64,000 nucleotides of DNA from NCBI RefSeq assembly GCF_000719705.1, contig NZ_JOHO01000038.1:1-64000 (forward strand), read 5' to 3'. Under the pieces are notes generated by a model that saw only the letters and a program-made list of their open reading frames with translations, did not search any database and was not told the origin of the DNA. The stretch is from Streptomyces sp. NRRL S-350. GTDB lineage: Bacteria; Actinomycetota; Actinomycetes; Streptomycetales; Streptomycetaceae. A program made the translations under genes and the position numbers. Shown piece after piece: positions 44,690-53,361 of the stretch (the first letter of the stretch is position 1; each line of letters begins with the position of its first letter).

Positions 44690-45976
44690 TCACCTCTCTC
44701 GTACCACCACGAATTCGGCGAGTGCGACGAAGTGCTCGCGCACTTCGTCGGACATGGGCACCTCGTCCAGGGCGGCGAGGGCAGTCGTGTGCTGGCGGCG
44801 GGCTTCCTCCTGGGTCCAGGCGCGGCCGCCGGCCGCCTCGATCAGCGCGGCGCGGTCGGCGAGCTCGGGCTCGCCCTCCTCCCCGCGGCCCTTCGGGTCG
44901 GCCAGCTGTTCGGCGAGCCGGCGGGAGGCCTGGCCGCCCTCGGCCAGCGCGGCGGCGACCGGCAGGGACTTCTTGCGCTGGCGCAGGTCACCCCAGTGCG
45001 GCTTGCCGGTGACCTCGGTGGCGCCCCAGATGCCGAGCAGGTCGTCCACCGCCTGGAAGGCCAGCCCCAGGTGGTGGCCGTAGCGCTGGAGGGAGTCGGA
45101 GACCTTGTCGTCGGCCCCGGCCAGGACGGCGCCGATCGCCGAGGCTGCGGCCAGCAGGGCCGCCGTCTTTCCGCCCTCCATCTCCAGGCACTCCGCGACG
45201 GTGACGCTGTCGCGCTGTTCGAAGGCGACGTCCATGGCCTGGCCGTCGATCAGTCGGCGGGTCGCCGTGGTGAGCAGCCGGACGGCGCGCGCGGCGTCGG
45301 TGGGGCTCGCGCCGCCGGTCACCGCTGCGTCGAGCAGCACCTCCGTGCCGAGCGTCGCCAGGGCGTCGCCGACCAGGATCGCCTGGGCCGGACCGAAGAC
45401 CGTCCAGGCGGTGGCCCGGTGCCGTCGGGTCTCGTCACCGTCCATCAGATCATCATGGAGCAGGGAGAAGTTGTGCACCAGTTCAACAGCCACCCCACCG
45501 GGCACGCCGACCTCGGGTGCCGCACCCGTGGCCTGGGCGGACAGCAGGGCCAGCGCCGGGCGCACGGCCTTGCCGCCGTCGCCCGCGGCCGGGGTGCCGT
45601 CCCGGTCGATCCAGCCGAAGTGGTAGGCCGCGACGGTGTCCATCGGTGCGGCCAAACGGGCGACCGCGGCCCGTAGCGGCGGGGTGCAGAGCGTACGGCT
45701 GCGGGCGAGCAGCTCCGGCACCGAGACCGGTTCGGCATGCGCCGTGCCTCCGACGGCGAAGCCGGTGCGTGACTCCACGTGCGTTCCCTCTCCCTCGTGC
45801 TGCCGGACCGCATGGGGCGGCCGGGTGCCGTCGGTGCGGCTGGTGTCGATCCGAGTGGTGCCGATGCCCACGGTGTCGGTACGGCCGTCGCGGCCGGTCC
45901 GGTCGATTCCGCCGACGCGCTCGACGGTACGCCCGACGGCTCTGGCGGGCTCTCCGGCGGCGGGGCCCGCCGTCAC
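44690..45976 (-). CDS. Polyprenyl (farnesyl/geranylgeranyl-type) diphosphate synthase
   Basis: Chain-elongating prenyltransferase supplying farnesyl diphosphate for squalene. Both Asp-rich motifs are present: HDDLMDGDETRRH and the second as DDLLG (AFQAVDDLLGIWG), plus the GKAVRPAL start of the fold. Two starts are plausible. The GTG at 45976 overlaps the hpnE stop as GTGA and follows GGGAGGTGG, giving 428 residues with a 66-residue low-complexity Gly/Arg/Thr extension. The GTG at 45778 follows GAGGGAGAGGG and gives 362 residues, closer to the usual family length. I list the coupled start but am not sure; chain length of the product is not certain either. Confidence 0.82.
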   Translation of the reverse strand: MTAGPAAGEPARAVGRTVERVGGIDRTGRDGRTDTVGIGTTRIDTSRTDGTRPPHAVRQHEGEGTHVESRTGFAVGGTAHAEPVSVPELLARSRTLCTPPLRAAVARLAAPMDTVAAYHFGWIDRDGTPAAGDGGKAVRPALALLSAQATGAAPEVGVPGGVAVELVHNFSLLHDDLMDGDETRRHRATAWTVFGPAQAILVGDALATLGTEVLLDAAVTGGASPTDAARAVRLLTTATRRLIDGQAMDVAFEQRDSVTVAECLEMEGGKTAALLAAASAIGAVLAGADDKVSDSLQRYGHHLGLAFQAVDDLLGIWGATEVTGKPHWGDLRQRKKSLPVAAALAEGGQASRRLAEQLADPKGRGEEGEPELADRAALIEAAGGRAWTQEEARRQHTTALAALDEVPMSDEVREHFVALAEFVVVRER

Positions 45977-47406
45977 CTGGGCCACCTCCCGTCGCCGCGG
46001 TCCACCGGCACCCGGGTGCCGGCCGCGGCGAGCGCGGCGTCGGCGGCGGCGTGGCCGCTGCGCACGGCGCCCTCCATGGTCGCGGGCCAGCCGGTGGCCG
46101 TCCACGAGCCGGCCAGCAGGAGGCCGGGGACGGCCGTGCGGGCGGACGGGCGCAGGGCGCCGCCGCCGGGAGCGGGGTCGAAGGTCGCGGTGCGCTCCCG
46201 GGTGACGAAGAAGTCCAGCACCTTGGCCCCGGCCGCGGCCGGCAGGAGCCGGCTCAGCTCGGGCAGGTAGCGGCGGCGCAGCTCGGCGACGGGCAGGTCG
46301 ATCTCGTCCTGGGCCGCGGACTGCGAGAGCGCCAGGTACTGGGCGTCCGGGTGGGCCAGGCCCAGCGGGGTGGCGGCCAGGCCGGAGTGCGCGGTGCGGT
46401 CGAAGACCCACTGGACCGGGGAGCCGAGGGCGGCGAAGAACGGTCGGCGCACCAGCTTGCGGTCGTAGATCACGTGCACGTTGAGGATCGGCGCGGTGCC
46501 GAAGCCGGCCAGCCGGTCCTGCCCCGGGATCGCGTTCGGCGGCAGCAGGGCGGCCGCGCTGTCCTGGGCACCGGCCAGGACGACGGTGTCGGCCGTGAGC
46601 AGTTCCCCGCCCTCCAGGCGGACGGCGTGCTGCGGCGCGGCCGGCTTGAGCTCCGCCACCCGGGCGCGCAGCAGCACCGTGACACCCAGGCGCTCCAGTT
46701 CGGCGAGCGCCCGGTCGTGGTGGATCGCGCCGAGCGGGGCGGCGGCGATGCCGATGTCGGCGGCCCCCGGGTCGGAGAGCAGGCCGGTCTTGAACACCTT
46801 CGCCGCGAGTGCCATCGACACCTGGTCGGCCCGGCCGTTCAGGGTGGCGACACCGACCAGGTCCCACAGGGCGGCCTGGGTGGCGGCGTTCTGCCCGTTG
46901 CGGCGCAGCCACTCGCCGAAGGAGATCCGGTCCAGCGCCGGGTCGGCGAGGTCCAGGCCCTTCAGGGCGAGCGCGCCGCGGACCACCCGGGCGCGGTCGG
47001 CCGGGGACAGGTGCGGGTAGCGGGCGAGGCTGCCCGCCAGGTGCAGCGGGACGGGCAGGCCGGCTCGCCGCAGCCTGCCGAGGGTGCGCACCGGGGCCGC
47101 GTCGGGGCCGGTGACGTTGAGCACCGGGACGTCGAGGCGGTCCTGGAGGTGGACCAGCCGGGTGGCGGCGAGCCGCTCCAGCAGTCCGCGGTACGCGGTG
47201 CAGCAGCGCAGGTAGACGTGCTGGCCGTTGTCGACGGTCAGCTCGCCGCGCTGGAAGGAGAAGGCCAGTCCGCCGAGCCGGGGGCGCCCCTCGGCGAGGG
47301 TGACCCGGTGGCCGGCTTCGGCCAGGCGCAGGGCGGCGGTGATCCCGGCCAGACCGCCGCCGACCACGACGGCGGCCGGGCGCGCGGCATCGGCTCGCCC
47401 GGTCAT
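45973..47406 (-). CDS. hpnE: Hydroxysqualene dehydroxylase (HpnE)
   Basis: FAD-dependent amine-oxidase-like enzyme (477 residues) that reduces hydroxysqualene to squalene. The dinucleotide motif VVVGGGLAGITAALRLAEAG with the following E-G-R-P-R-LGGLAFSF marks the FAD site. The C-terminal FAD motif is LLLAGSWTATGWPATMEGAV. It follows hpnD after 127 bases, the largest gap in this part of the operon. Works after HpnC and HpnD. Confidence 0.93.
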   Translation of the reverse strand: MTGRADAARPAAVVVGGGLAGITAALRLAEAGHRVTLAEGRPRLGGLAFSFQRGELTVDNGQHVYLRCCTAYRGLLERLAATRLVHLQDRLDVPVLNVTGPDAAPVRTLGRLRRAGLPVPLHLAGSLARYPHLSPADRARVVRGALALKGLDLADPALDRISFGEWLRRNGQNAATQAALWDLVGVATLNGRADQVSMALAAKVFKTGLLSDPGAADIGIAAAPLGAIHHDRALAELERLGVTVLLRARVAELKPAAPQHAVRLEGGELLTADTVVLAGAQDSAAALLPPNAIPGQDRLAGFGTAPILNVHVIYDRKLVRRPFFAALGSPVQWVFDRTAHSGLAATPLGLAHPDAQYLALSQSAAQDEIDLPVAELRRRYLPELSRLLPAAAGAKVLDFFVTRERTATFDPAPGGGALRPSARTAVPGLLLAGSWTATGWPATMEGAVRSGHAAADAALAAAGTRVPVDRGDGRWPR

Positions 47407-47533
47407 CGGTCCTCCCCCTCGCAGTCGCTGGACCGCCGGGAGGCGGTCACTGAAGCCGGTGGTCGTTCGGTCAACACGGAACTGCCCGCACGTGATTCCC
47501 CGCTGACACAGGGTGACAGAACTGCGGCGAGAA

Positions 47534-48436
47534 TCAAGAACGCCCCCCGGCGAGCCCGGAAAGCGCCACGTACGCCTTCTCCCAGCCCGGCAGCGAGACC
47601 CGGCCGCGCAGCACCGACTCGGGGTCGGCGGCGATCCGGCCGAGCAGCCGGTGGTAGATCCCGGCCATCGCGGCGGTGCAGGCGCGGCTGCGGCGGTCGA
47701 GCATCGGCAGCAGCCGCAGGCCCTCCTCGAAGGCGGCCTGGGCGCGGGCGGCCTCGAAGGCCACCAGGCCGGTGAAGTCCGCGCCGACCGGCGGCCTGGG
47801 CAGCGCGAAGCCCTGCTCGCAGCCGAACCGGACCAGGTCCTCGGTGGGCAGGTAGGTGCGGCCGTTCAGGGCGTCCTCGCGCAGGTCGCGCAGGATGTTG
47901 GTGAGCTGGAGTGCCAGGCCCAGGGTGTCGGCGTGGCGCGCCCCGAGCTCGGGGTCGTCGCAGCCGTAGACGCCCAGTGAGAGCCGGCCGATCGCGCCGG
48001 CCACGCAGCGGCAGTAGACCTTCAGTTCCTCGTAGGTCTGGTACTCGGCGCCCTTGAGGTCCATCTCGACGCCGTCGATCAGCTCGTCGAAGCCGCCGAG
48101 CGGGATCGGGAAGCGCCGGGCCGCGTCGGCCAGGGCGACCTTGATCGGGTCGGTGTCGTCCTCGGCGACCACCCCGGAGCGGACCTCGTCCACGAGTTCC
48201 CGGGTGCGCAGCAGCGCTTCGGCCTTGCGGTCGTCCGGGAGGCCGCCGTCGCCGATGTCGTCCACCCGCCGGGCCAGGGCGTACAGGGCCGACATGGCCA
48301 GCCGCTTGGGTTCGGGCAGCAGCCGGATGCCGTAGCTGAAGTTGCGCGCCTGTAGCCCGGTGACTGCCTCGCAGTACCGGTACGCCGCCATGACCTGGGC
48401 CGACGCCAGTGGTGATGCCGCCACTCGGGCGTTCAC
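47534..48436 (-). CDS. hpnD: Presqualene diphosphate synthase (HpnD)
   Basis: Condenses two farnesyl diphosphates to presqualene diphosphate. The 300-residue squalene/phytoene-synthase-like protein has the Asp motifs RRVDDIGD (Asp59, Asp60, Asp63) and TNILRDLRED (Asp184, Asp188), and GRTYLP. The GTG at 48436 overlaps the hpnC stop (GTGA). A tight pair with HpnC is normal. Confidence 0.93.
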   Translation of the reverse strand: MNARVAASPLASAQVMAAYRYCEAVTGLQARNFSYGIRLLPEPKRLAMSALYALARRVDDIGDGGLPDDRKAEALLRTRELVDEVRSGVVAEDDTDPIKVALADAARRFPIPLGGFDELIDGVEMDLKGAEYQTYEELKVYCRCVAGAIGRLSLGVYGCDDPELGARHADTLGLALQLTNILRDLREDALNGRTYLPTEDLVRFGCEQGFALPRPPVGADFTGLVAFEAARAQAAFEEGLRLLPMLDRRSRACTAAMAGIYHRLLGRIAADPESVLRGRVSLPGWEKAYVALSGLAGGRS

Positions 48437-49428
48437 CTTCCCTTCGCGAAGATGGCCGCCGCCTTCACTGCGAGGCGGCGCTTGTCCGGCTTCGCCTGGT
48501 GGGCGAGCACGTCGTACCCGGCGTCCTCGACGGCCGCCAGGGCCGCGTAACCGCCTGCGGTGAATCCCGCCAGGAGCAGTCGAAGCCTCCCCCGAACCGT
48601 ACCTACCAATGGTGCGCCGCGGTCGAGCAGGGTGCGGGCCCGCTCCACTTCGAAGGCGATCAGCTCGCGCACCGCGCCGTCGGCCGAGGGGGCGGCGAGG
48701 TCGGCCTCGGTGACGCCGAAGCGCTCCAGGTCCTCGGTCGGGAGGTAGATCCGGCCGCGGCCGAGGTCCTCGGCGACGTCCTGCAGGTGTTCGACCACCT
48801 GGAGGGCGCTGCAGACAGCGTCGGAGAGCGCGATCCGCTCGGGGGTGGAGACGCCTGCGATGGCCAGCACGAGGCGGCCGACCGGGTCGGCGGAGAGCGT
48901 GCAGTAGCCGATCAGGTCGTCGTAGGTGGCGTAGCGGGCAGTGGTCTGGTCCACCCGGTTGGCCTCGATCAGACGGCGGAACGGCTCGGGCGTCAGGCCG
49001 TGCCGGTGGACCAGCGGGACGAGGGCGCGCATCAGCGGGTGGCGGGGGCCGCCGACGCCGGGCTGCGGCGTGGCCGCGGAGCGCAGTGCGGTCTCGAAGA
49101 CCCGGTCGAGGTCGTGCTCCAGTCCGTCGAGCAGGGCGAGCCGGAAGGCGACCTCCTGCGGGGTCGGCGGGCCGGACTGGGCCGAAGGGGTGGTCGGGGG
49201 CGTCGAGTCGACGCCGAGGAGCGTGGCGGTGCCGGCCGGGTCGGCCAGGTCGCCGTCGCCGGCGTCGTCGACGAGGCGGGCGAAGCCGTAGACCGCCATC
49301 AGGTCGTCGCGCCACGCCGCGGGCAGGAAGAACGGGGCGACCGGGAAGTTCTCCGCACCTGCCTTGTCGAGGGTCTGACCCGCGGAACGGTTCACCGGCG
49401 TATCACTGGGCTGGGCCGAAGCCGACAC
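48433..49428 (-). CDS. hpnC: Hydroxysqualene synthase (HpnC)
   Basis: Converts presqualene diphosphate to hydroxysqualene. A 331-residue relative of HpnD with RLVDDAGD (Asp54, Asp55, Asp58) and VVEHLQDVAEDLGRGRIYLP. An insertion rich in Thr/Pro after the first motif (GVDSTPPTTPSAQSGPP) is unusual. I place the start at the GTG at 49428 because GGGGGAG is eight bases upstream; the GTG at 49437 would overlap that site. First gene of the hopanoid operon. Confidence 0.91.
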   Translation of the reverse strand: MSASAQPSDTPVNRSAGQTLDKAGAENFPVAPFFLPAAWRDDLMAVYGFARLVDDAGDGDLADPAGTATLLGVDSTPPTTPSAQSGPPTPQEVAFRLALLDGLEHDLDRVFETALRSAATPQPGVGGPRHPLMRALVPLVHRHGLTPEPFRRLIEANRVDQTTARYATYDDLIGYCTLSADPVGRLVLAIAGVSTPERIALSDAVCSALQVVEHLQDVAEDLGRGRIYLPTEDLERFGVTEADLAAPSADGAVRELIAFEVERARTLLDRGAPLVGTVRGRLRLLLAGFTAGGYAALAAVEDAGYDVLAHQAKPDKRRLAVKAAAIFAKGR

Positions 49429-49631
49429 TGCTGTCACTCCCCCGTTCTACACCGCTGGGTACGACCGGCCGGACTCGGACACGCGTCCGAGCGCGGGCGT
49501 CACGTCCGGCTCACGGGCCCCGCGGCGACCAGCCTGGCACCGCGCGCCGCGCCGGAGAAGACCGCCCCGCCAACCGGGCGTGGCGCTCACCCCTGCGGCG
49601 GCGGCCGGCCGGGGTAACGGCGGGCAAGCCG

Positions 49632-49666
49632 CAGGGCCGGTCCCGGAGGTTCCGGGACCGGCCCTG
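49632..49666 (-). terminator. Terminator after the glycan export operon
   Basis: Perfect 16-base arms (49632-49647 and 49651-49666) with a 3-base loop, 12 bases past the stop of the ABC ATPase gene. It isolates that operon from the hopanoid operon, whose promoter must lie between 49438 and 49631. Confidence 0.88.
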
Positions 49667-49677
49667 GCGGCCGGGGG

Positions 49678-50487
49678 TTACGGGCGCTCGCCGCGCTCGT
49701 ACCGGCCGACGACCTCCTCGGTCGGGCCGTCCATGATCAGCTCACCGGCCTCGATCCAGATGGTCCGCTCGCAGACCTCGCGGATCGAGTTGTTGTCGTG
49801 GCTGACGAGGAAGACCGTACCGGCGGACGCGCGCAGCTCCTCGATCCGCCGCTTGCTGCGCTGCTGGAACGCCTGGTCACCGGTGGCCAGGGCCTCGTCG
49901 ATCAGCAGCACGTCGTGGGTCTTCGCGGCCGCGATCGAGAAGCGCAGGCGGGCGCCCATGCCGGAGGAGTAGGTGCGCATCGGCAGGGAGATGAAGTCGC
50001 CCTTGTCGTTGATCCCGGAGAACTCGACGATCTCCTGGTAGCGCGCCCGCACGTCGGCCGGGGACATCCCCATCGCCAGGCAGCCCAGGACGACGTTGCG
50101 CTCGCCGGTGAGCTCGTTCATCAGCGCGGCGTTGACGCCGAGCAGCGAGGGCTGGCCGTTGGTGTAGATGCCGCCCTTCTCGGTGGGCAGCAGGCCCGCG
50201 ATGGCCGACAGCATGGTCGACTTCCCGGAGCCGTTGGAGCCGATCAGGCCGATCGCCTCGCCCTTGTAGGCGGTGAAGCTGACGCCCTTGACCGCGTGCA
50301 CCTCGCGGACGCCGGCGGCGCGCTTGCGGCTGATGATGCGGCTCAGTGCCGAGGTGGCGCTGCCCTTGCCGGAGCCGGCGCCGTGCACCCGGTAGACGAT
50401 GTGCACGTCGTCGACGACGACGGTGGGCTCGCGCGCGACCTCCGCGTCCGACACGGTGTCGCGCTTGCTCAGGTCGGTGTCAGCCAC
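49678..50487 (-). CDS. ABC-2 polysaccharide/teichoic-acid exporter ATPase (TagH/Wzt-like)
   Basis: ATPase of 269 residues energising export of a glycan or glycolipid. Walker A GSNGSGKST (83-91), a signature of the glycan-export kind YSSGMGAR (173-180), Walker B VLLIDEAL (Asp197, Glu198) and switch His in LVSHDNNS. The extra N-terminal strand region (VDDVHIVYRVH) is usual in the TagH group. There is no C-terminal carbohydrate-binding domain as in Wzt. The GTG start overlaps the permease gene by eight bases. Confidence 0.9.
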   Translation of the reverse strand: MADTDLSKRDTVSDAEVAREPTVVVDDVHIVYRVHGAGSGKGSATSALSRIISRKRAAGVREVHAVKGVSFTAYKGEAIGLIGSNGSGKSTMLSAIAGLLPTEKGGIYTNGQPSLLGVNAALMNELTGERNVVLGCLAMGMSPADVRARYQEIVEFSGINDKGDFISLPMRTYSSGMGARLRFSIAAAKTHDVLLIDEALATGDQAFQQRSKRRIEELRASAGTVFLVSHDNNSIREVCERTIWIEAGELIMDGPTEEVVGRYERGERP

Positions 50488-51421
50488 GGCCGTACTCCTC
50501 CTCGGCCTTCCAGAAGAAGACGTATCCGATGACGAACAGCCCGGCGGCCCAGAGGATGCCGTACGTCCACTGGTGCGGCGGCAGGCTCTGGTGCATGGGC
50601 TGGTGCTTGTTGTAGATGATCGGCGCGAAGGCGTGCCGCAGCAGGTTCATGTAGACCGAGGCCGGGTTGACGGCGCAGATCACCTGGATGTAGTGCGGCC
50701 ACTTGTGGACCCGGTCCTGGATGCTGAACATCACGCCGGACAGGAACATCCAGGCCCGCATCACGAACGGGATCAGCTGGGAGATGTCGCTGGTCTTGGC
50801 GCCGATCCGGGCCATGATCAGGGAGATGCCGGTGTTGAACATCGTCTGCAGGATCAGCGCCGGGACGATCAGCAGCCAGGTCCGGCCCGGGGCGATGCCG
50901 CTGGCGAGGACGGTGACGACCAGCACGACCATCGAGATCAGCAGCTGCTGGAGCTGGATCACGGTGAAGGCGATCGGCAGGCTGGCCCGGGGGAAGTGCA
51001 GCGCGCGGATCAGGCCGAGGTTGTCGGAGATCGCCCGGGTGCCGGACTGCACCGCGTTCTGGGTGAACTGGAAGACGAAGACGCCGATGCAGAGCCAGGC
51101 GATGTAGGTGTTCGGCGGGAAGCCGTCCTTGTTCTCCAGGATGACGCCGAAGACCAGGTAGAACACCGCGCAGTTGAGCAGCGGGGTCACGACCTGCCAC
51201 AGCTGGCCCAGCTTGGCGTCGGTGTACTGGGCCACCAGGCGGGCGGTGGCGAAGGCCCAGATGAAGTGGCGCCGGGCCCAGAGCTGCTTGGTGTAGGCGA
51301 ACAGACCCGGCCGGGCACCGCTCACCGACAGGCCGTACTTGTCGGCAAGCTGCTTGGGGGTCAGGCCCGCGTCCGCCCCCCTCGGGGCTGAGAGGCTCAC
51401 GGGTTCACTCACTGTCGACAC
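50480..51421 (-). CDS. ABC-2 type glycan exporter permease (TagG/Wzm-like)
   Basis: Six-helix membrane subunit of 313 residues for the ATPase downstream. It has an amphipathic start before the first helix (WARRHFIWAFATARLVAQYT), the conserved LGQLWQVVTPLLN motif of polysaccharide exporters, and a 45-residue hydrophilic N-terminus. The 144-base gap to the glycosyltransferase gene contains TGATCAGATCAGATGATC-like repeats (from 51558) and may hold a separate promoter for the transporter pair. Confidence 0.9.
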   Translation of the reverse strand: MSTVSEPVSLSAPRGADAGLTPKQLADKYGLSVSGARPGLFAYTKQLWARRHFIWAFATARLVAQYTDAKLGQLWQVVTPLLNCAVFYLVFGVILENKDGFPPNTYIAWLCIGVFVFQFTQNAVQSGTRAISDNLGLIRALHFPRASLPIAFTVIQLQQLLISMVVLVVTVLASGIAPGRTWLLIVPALILQTMFNTGISLIMARIGAKTSDISQLIPFVMRAWMFLSGVMFSIQDRVHKWPHYIQVICAVNPASVYMNLLRHAFAPIIYNKHQPMHQSLPPHQWTYGILWAAGLFVIGYVFFWKAEEEYGRG

Positions 51422-51565
51422 ATTCGTCCTTCACGCGGGATCGGTCGGGGCGGCCGGTGGACGGGGGGAGTCCGTCGGCCGCGCACCGAGGGGGATCCAC
51501 TGGGGTCTCGGGGGGAGCCGACCGGTGTGTGGTCACCGGCCGCAACGATCGACCATTTGATCAGA

Positions 51566-52513
51566 TCAGATGATCGGTGGTCGGCCCAGCCTGGTCAGTT
51601 GCCAAACGGTACGCCAACGCATCGGCCGACGCGGACCACAGGGTTCGCGCCAGCCCGCCCGGAATCCGCCCCACCAGGCCTTCAGCGCCTCGGGGGAGGG
51701 CCGCCGGGCCAGGGTCAGCAGGAACCAGGTTCCCAGATAGAGAGGCACCAACAGGGCCGGAAGGTTCCGCCTCGCGAGCCAGACCCGGTTGCGGGCCACG
51801 TTGTGGAAGTAGGAGGCGTGCCGGGCGGGCGAGGTCGTGGGGTGGTGCAGCACCACGTCCGCCCGGTAGTCGATGGCCCAGCCCGCGTCCGCCGCGCGCC
51901 ACGCGAGGTCGGTCTCCTCGTGCGCGTAGAAGAACTCCGCGGGCAGCTGGCCGGCCTGCTCGAACACCTTGCAGCGCACGGCGCTCGCACCGCCGAGGAA
52001 GGTGGTCACCCGGGACGAGCGCAGCGGGTCGCTGGCGCGCAGCCGGGGGACGTGCCGACGCTGGGTGACGCCGGTGTCCGGGTCGGCGATCCGGAAGGAG
52101 ACGATGCCCAGCGCCGGATCGGCGGTGAAGGCCTCGCGCAGCAGCCGGGCCGAGTCGGTGCGCGGCAGGTTCCCGTCGTCGTCCAGGAACAGGACGGCGT
52201 CGACCTCCTTGCCGTCGCGGCCGAACAGCTCGATGCCGACGTTGCGCCCGCCCGGGATGCCGAGGTTCTCCGGCAGCTCGACGCTGCGCACGCCCTCCGG
52301 GAGCGGCGGCAGCGGGGCGCCGTTGCCGACCACGGCCAGCTCGACCGCCGGGCCCTCCTGGGCGCGGACGGCCTCGATCAGGGCGTTCAGCTCGGCGGGC
52401 CGGTTGCCCATCGTGATGATCACGGCGCCGAGGCGGAAGTCCTCCGCGGGGTCGGCGGCTTCGACGGCATCGACCGCGCGCGTCCCGGTCGTCCGCTCGC
52501 ACCGCCCGCTCAT
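51566..52513 (-). CDS. Family 2 glycosyltransferase
   Basis: Inverting GT-A glycosyltransferase, 315 residues. It has AVIITMGNRPAELNALIEAV at the nucleotide-sugar strand, the metal motif DDDG (111-114), NLGIPGGRNVG, and the acceptor/catalytic-base region HEETDLAWR (198-206), a pattern shared with rhamnosyl- and galactofuranosyltransferase-like enzymes. The C-terminal hydrophobic patch may bring it to the membrane. Its ATG overlaps the stop of the CDP-alcohol phosphotransferase gene. Sugar and acceptor unknown. Confidence 0.88.
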   Translation of the reverse strand: MSGRCERTTGTRAVDAVEAADPAEDFRLGAVIITMGNRPAELNALIEAVRAQEGPAVELAVVGNGAPLPPLPEGVRSVELPENLGIPGGRNVGIELFGRDGKEVDAVLFLDDDGNLPRTDSARLLREAFTADPALGIVSFRIADPDTGVTQRRHVPRLRASDPLRSSRVTTFLGGASAVRCKVFEQAGQLPAEFFYAHEETDLAWRAADAGWAIDYRADVVLHHPTTSPARHASYFHNVARNRVWLARRNLPALLVPLYLGTWFLLTLARRPSPEALKAWWGGFRAGWREPCGPRRPMRWRTVWQLTRLGRPPII

Positions 52514-53361
52514 CGCAGCCTGCTCGAGAGGACGATGCTCAGCAGGTGCAGGACCGTCTGCAGCATGGCGATCGCCGCCAGGACGACCACCGCGAGCCGG
52601 GTGAAGAAGAGCCCGCCGTGCACGGCGTCGGCGATCCCGGCGGCGAGGATGAACAGCGAGGCCTCGACCGCGCCCACCAGCCGGTGGAACTTCAGCAGCG
52701 AGGCCGCCCGCCGGGCCTTGGCGACGGTGGTCGAGCGCGGCACCGAGGCGCTGTCCTCGACGGCCGTCATGCCGCTGCGGGCCCGGGCCACGTCCACCAG
52801 GTCGGTCTCGGACTTGATCAGGATCGCGCCGAGCGCCGCCAGCGTGCCCAGGAAGGCCCACTCCCAGTGCGAGCCGCCGCCCTCGCGGTGCAGCAGGTCG
52901 GTGGCGCGCAGGCCGAGGCCGGTCAGCAGGGCCGCCTCGGACATGTAGTGGCCGACCCGGTCCAGGTAGACGCCGGTGAGCGAGGTCTGCCGGCGCCAGC
53001 GGGCCACCTCGCCGTCCACGCAGTCCAGCAGCAGGTAGACCTGGATCAGCAGCGCACCCAGGACCGCGCCCACGATGCCCGGCAGGACCAGCGCGGCGCC
53101 GGCCAGGATGCCGGTGAGCATCATCAGGTACGTCAGGCCGTTGGGCGTGATCGCCGTGACGGTGGAGAGCACGCGGGTGATCCGCAGCGAGATCTTCCGC
53201 ATGTACAGGCGCCCGGCCCAGTGCTCGGCGCTGCGGCGCTGGAGCATGCCCTCCGGATGGATCACCGCGCGCAGTTCCTCGATCGAGGGCCGGCGGGTCA
53301 GGTCCACCGGGGGCCGTTCGGCGCCCGTGGTGGAGGGGTCAGCTGTTGACGGCTTGGACAT
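52510..53361 (-). CDS. CDP-alcohol phosphotransferase family membrane enzyme
   Basis: Integral membrane enzyme of 283 residues transferring a phospho-alcohol group from a CDP-alcohol to an acceptor. The family motif D-x2-D-G-x2-A-R-x8-G-x3-D-x3-D is present as Asp113, Asp116, Gly117, Ala120, Arg121, Gly130, Asp134, but the last position is His138, not Asp (LDRVGHYM). That Asp is usually the catalytic base, so mechanism or substrate may differ. About six membrane segments. It overlaps the dehydrogenase gene by 23 bases and the glycosyltransferase by four. Confidence 0.85.
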   Translation of the reverse strand: MSKPSTADPSTTGAERPPVDLTRRPSIEELRAVIHPEGMLQRRSAEHWAGRLYMRKISLRITRVLSTVTAITPNGLTYLMMLTGILAGAALVLPGIVGAVLGALLIQVYLLLDCVDGEVARWRRQTSLTGVYLDRVGHYMSEAALLTGLGLRATDLLHREGGGSHWEWAFLGTLAALGAILIKSETDLVDVARARSGMTAVEDSASVPRSTTVAKARRAASLLKFHRLVGAVEASLFILAAGIADAVHGGLFFTRLAVVVLAAIAMLQTVLHLLSIVLSSRLR

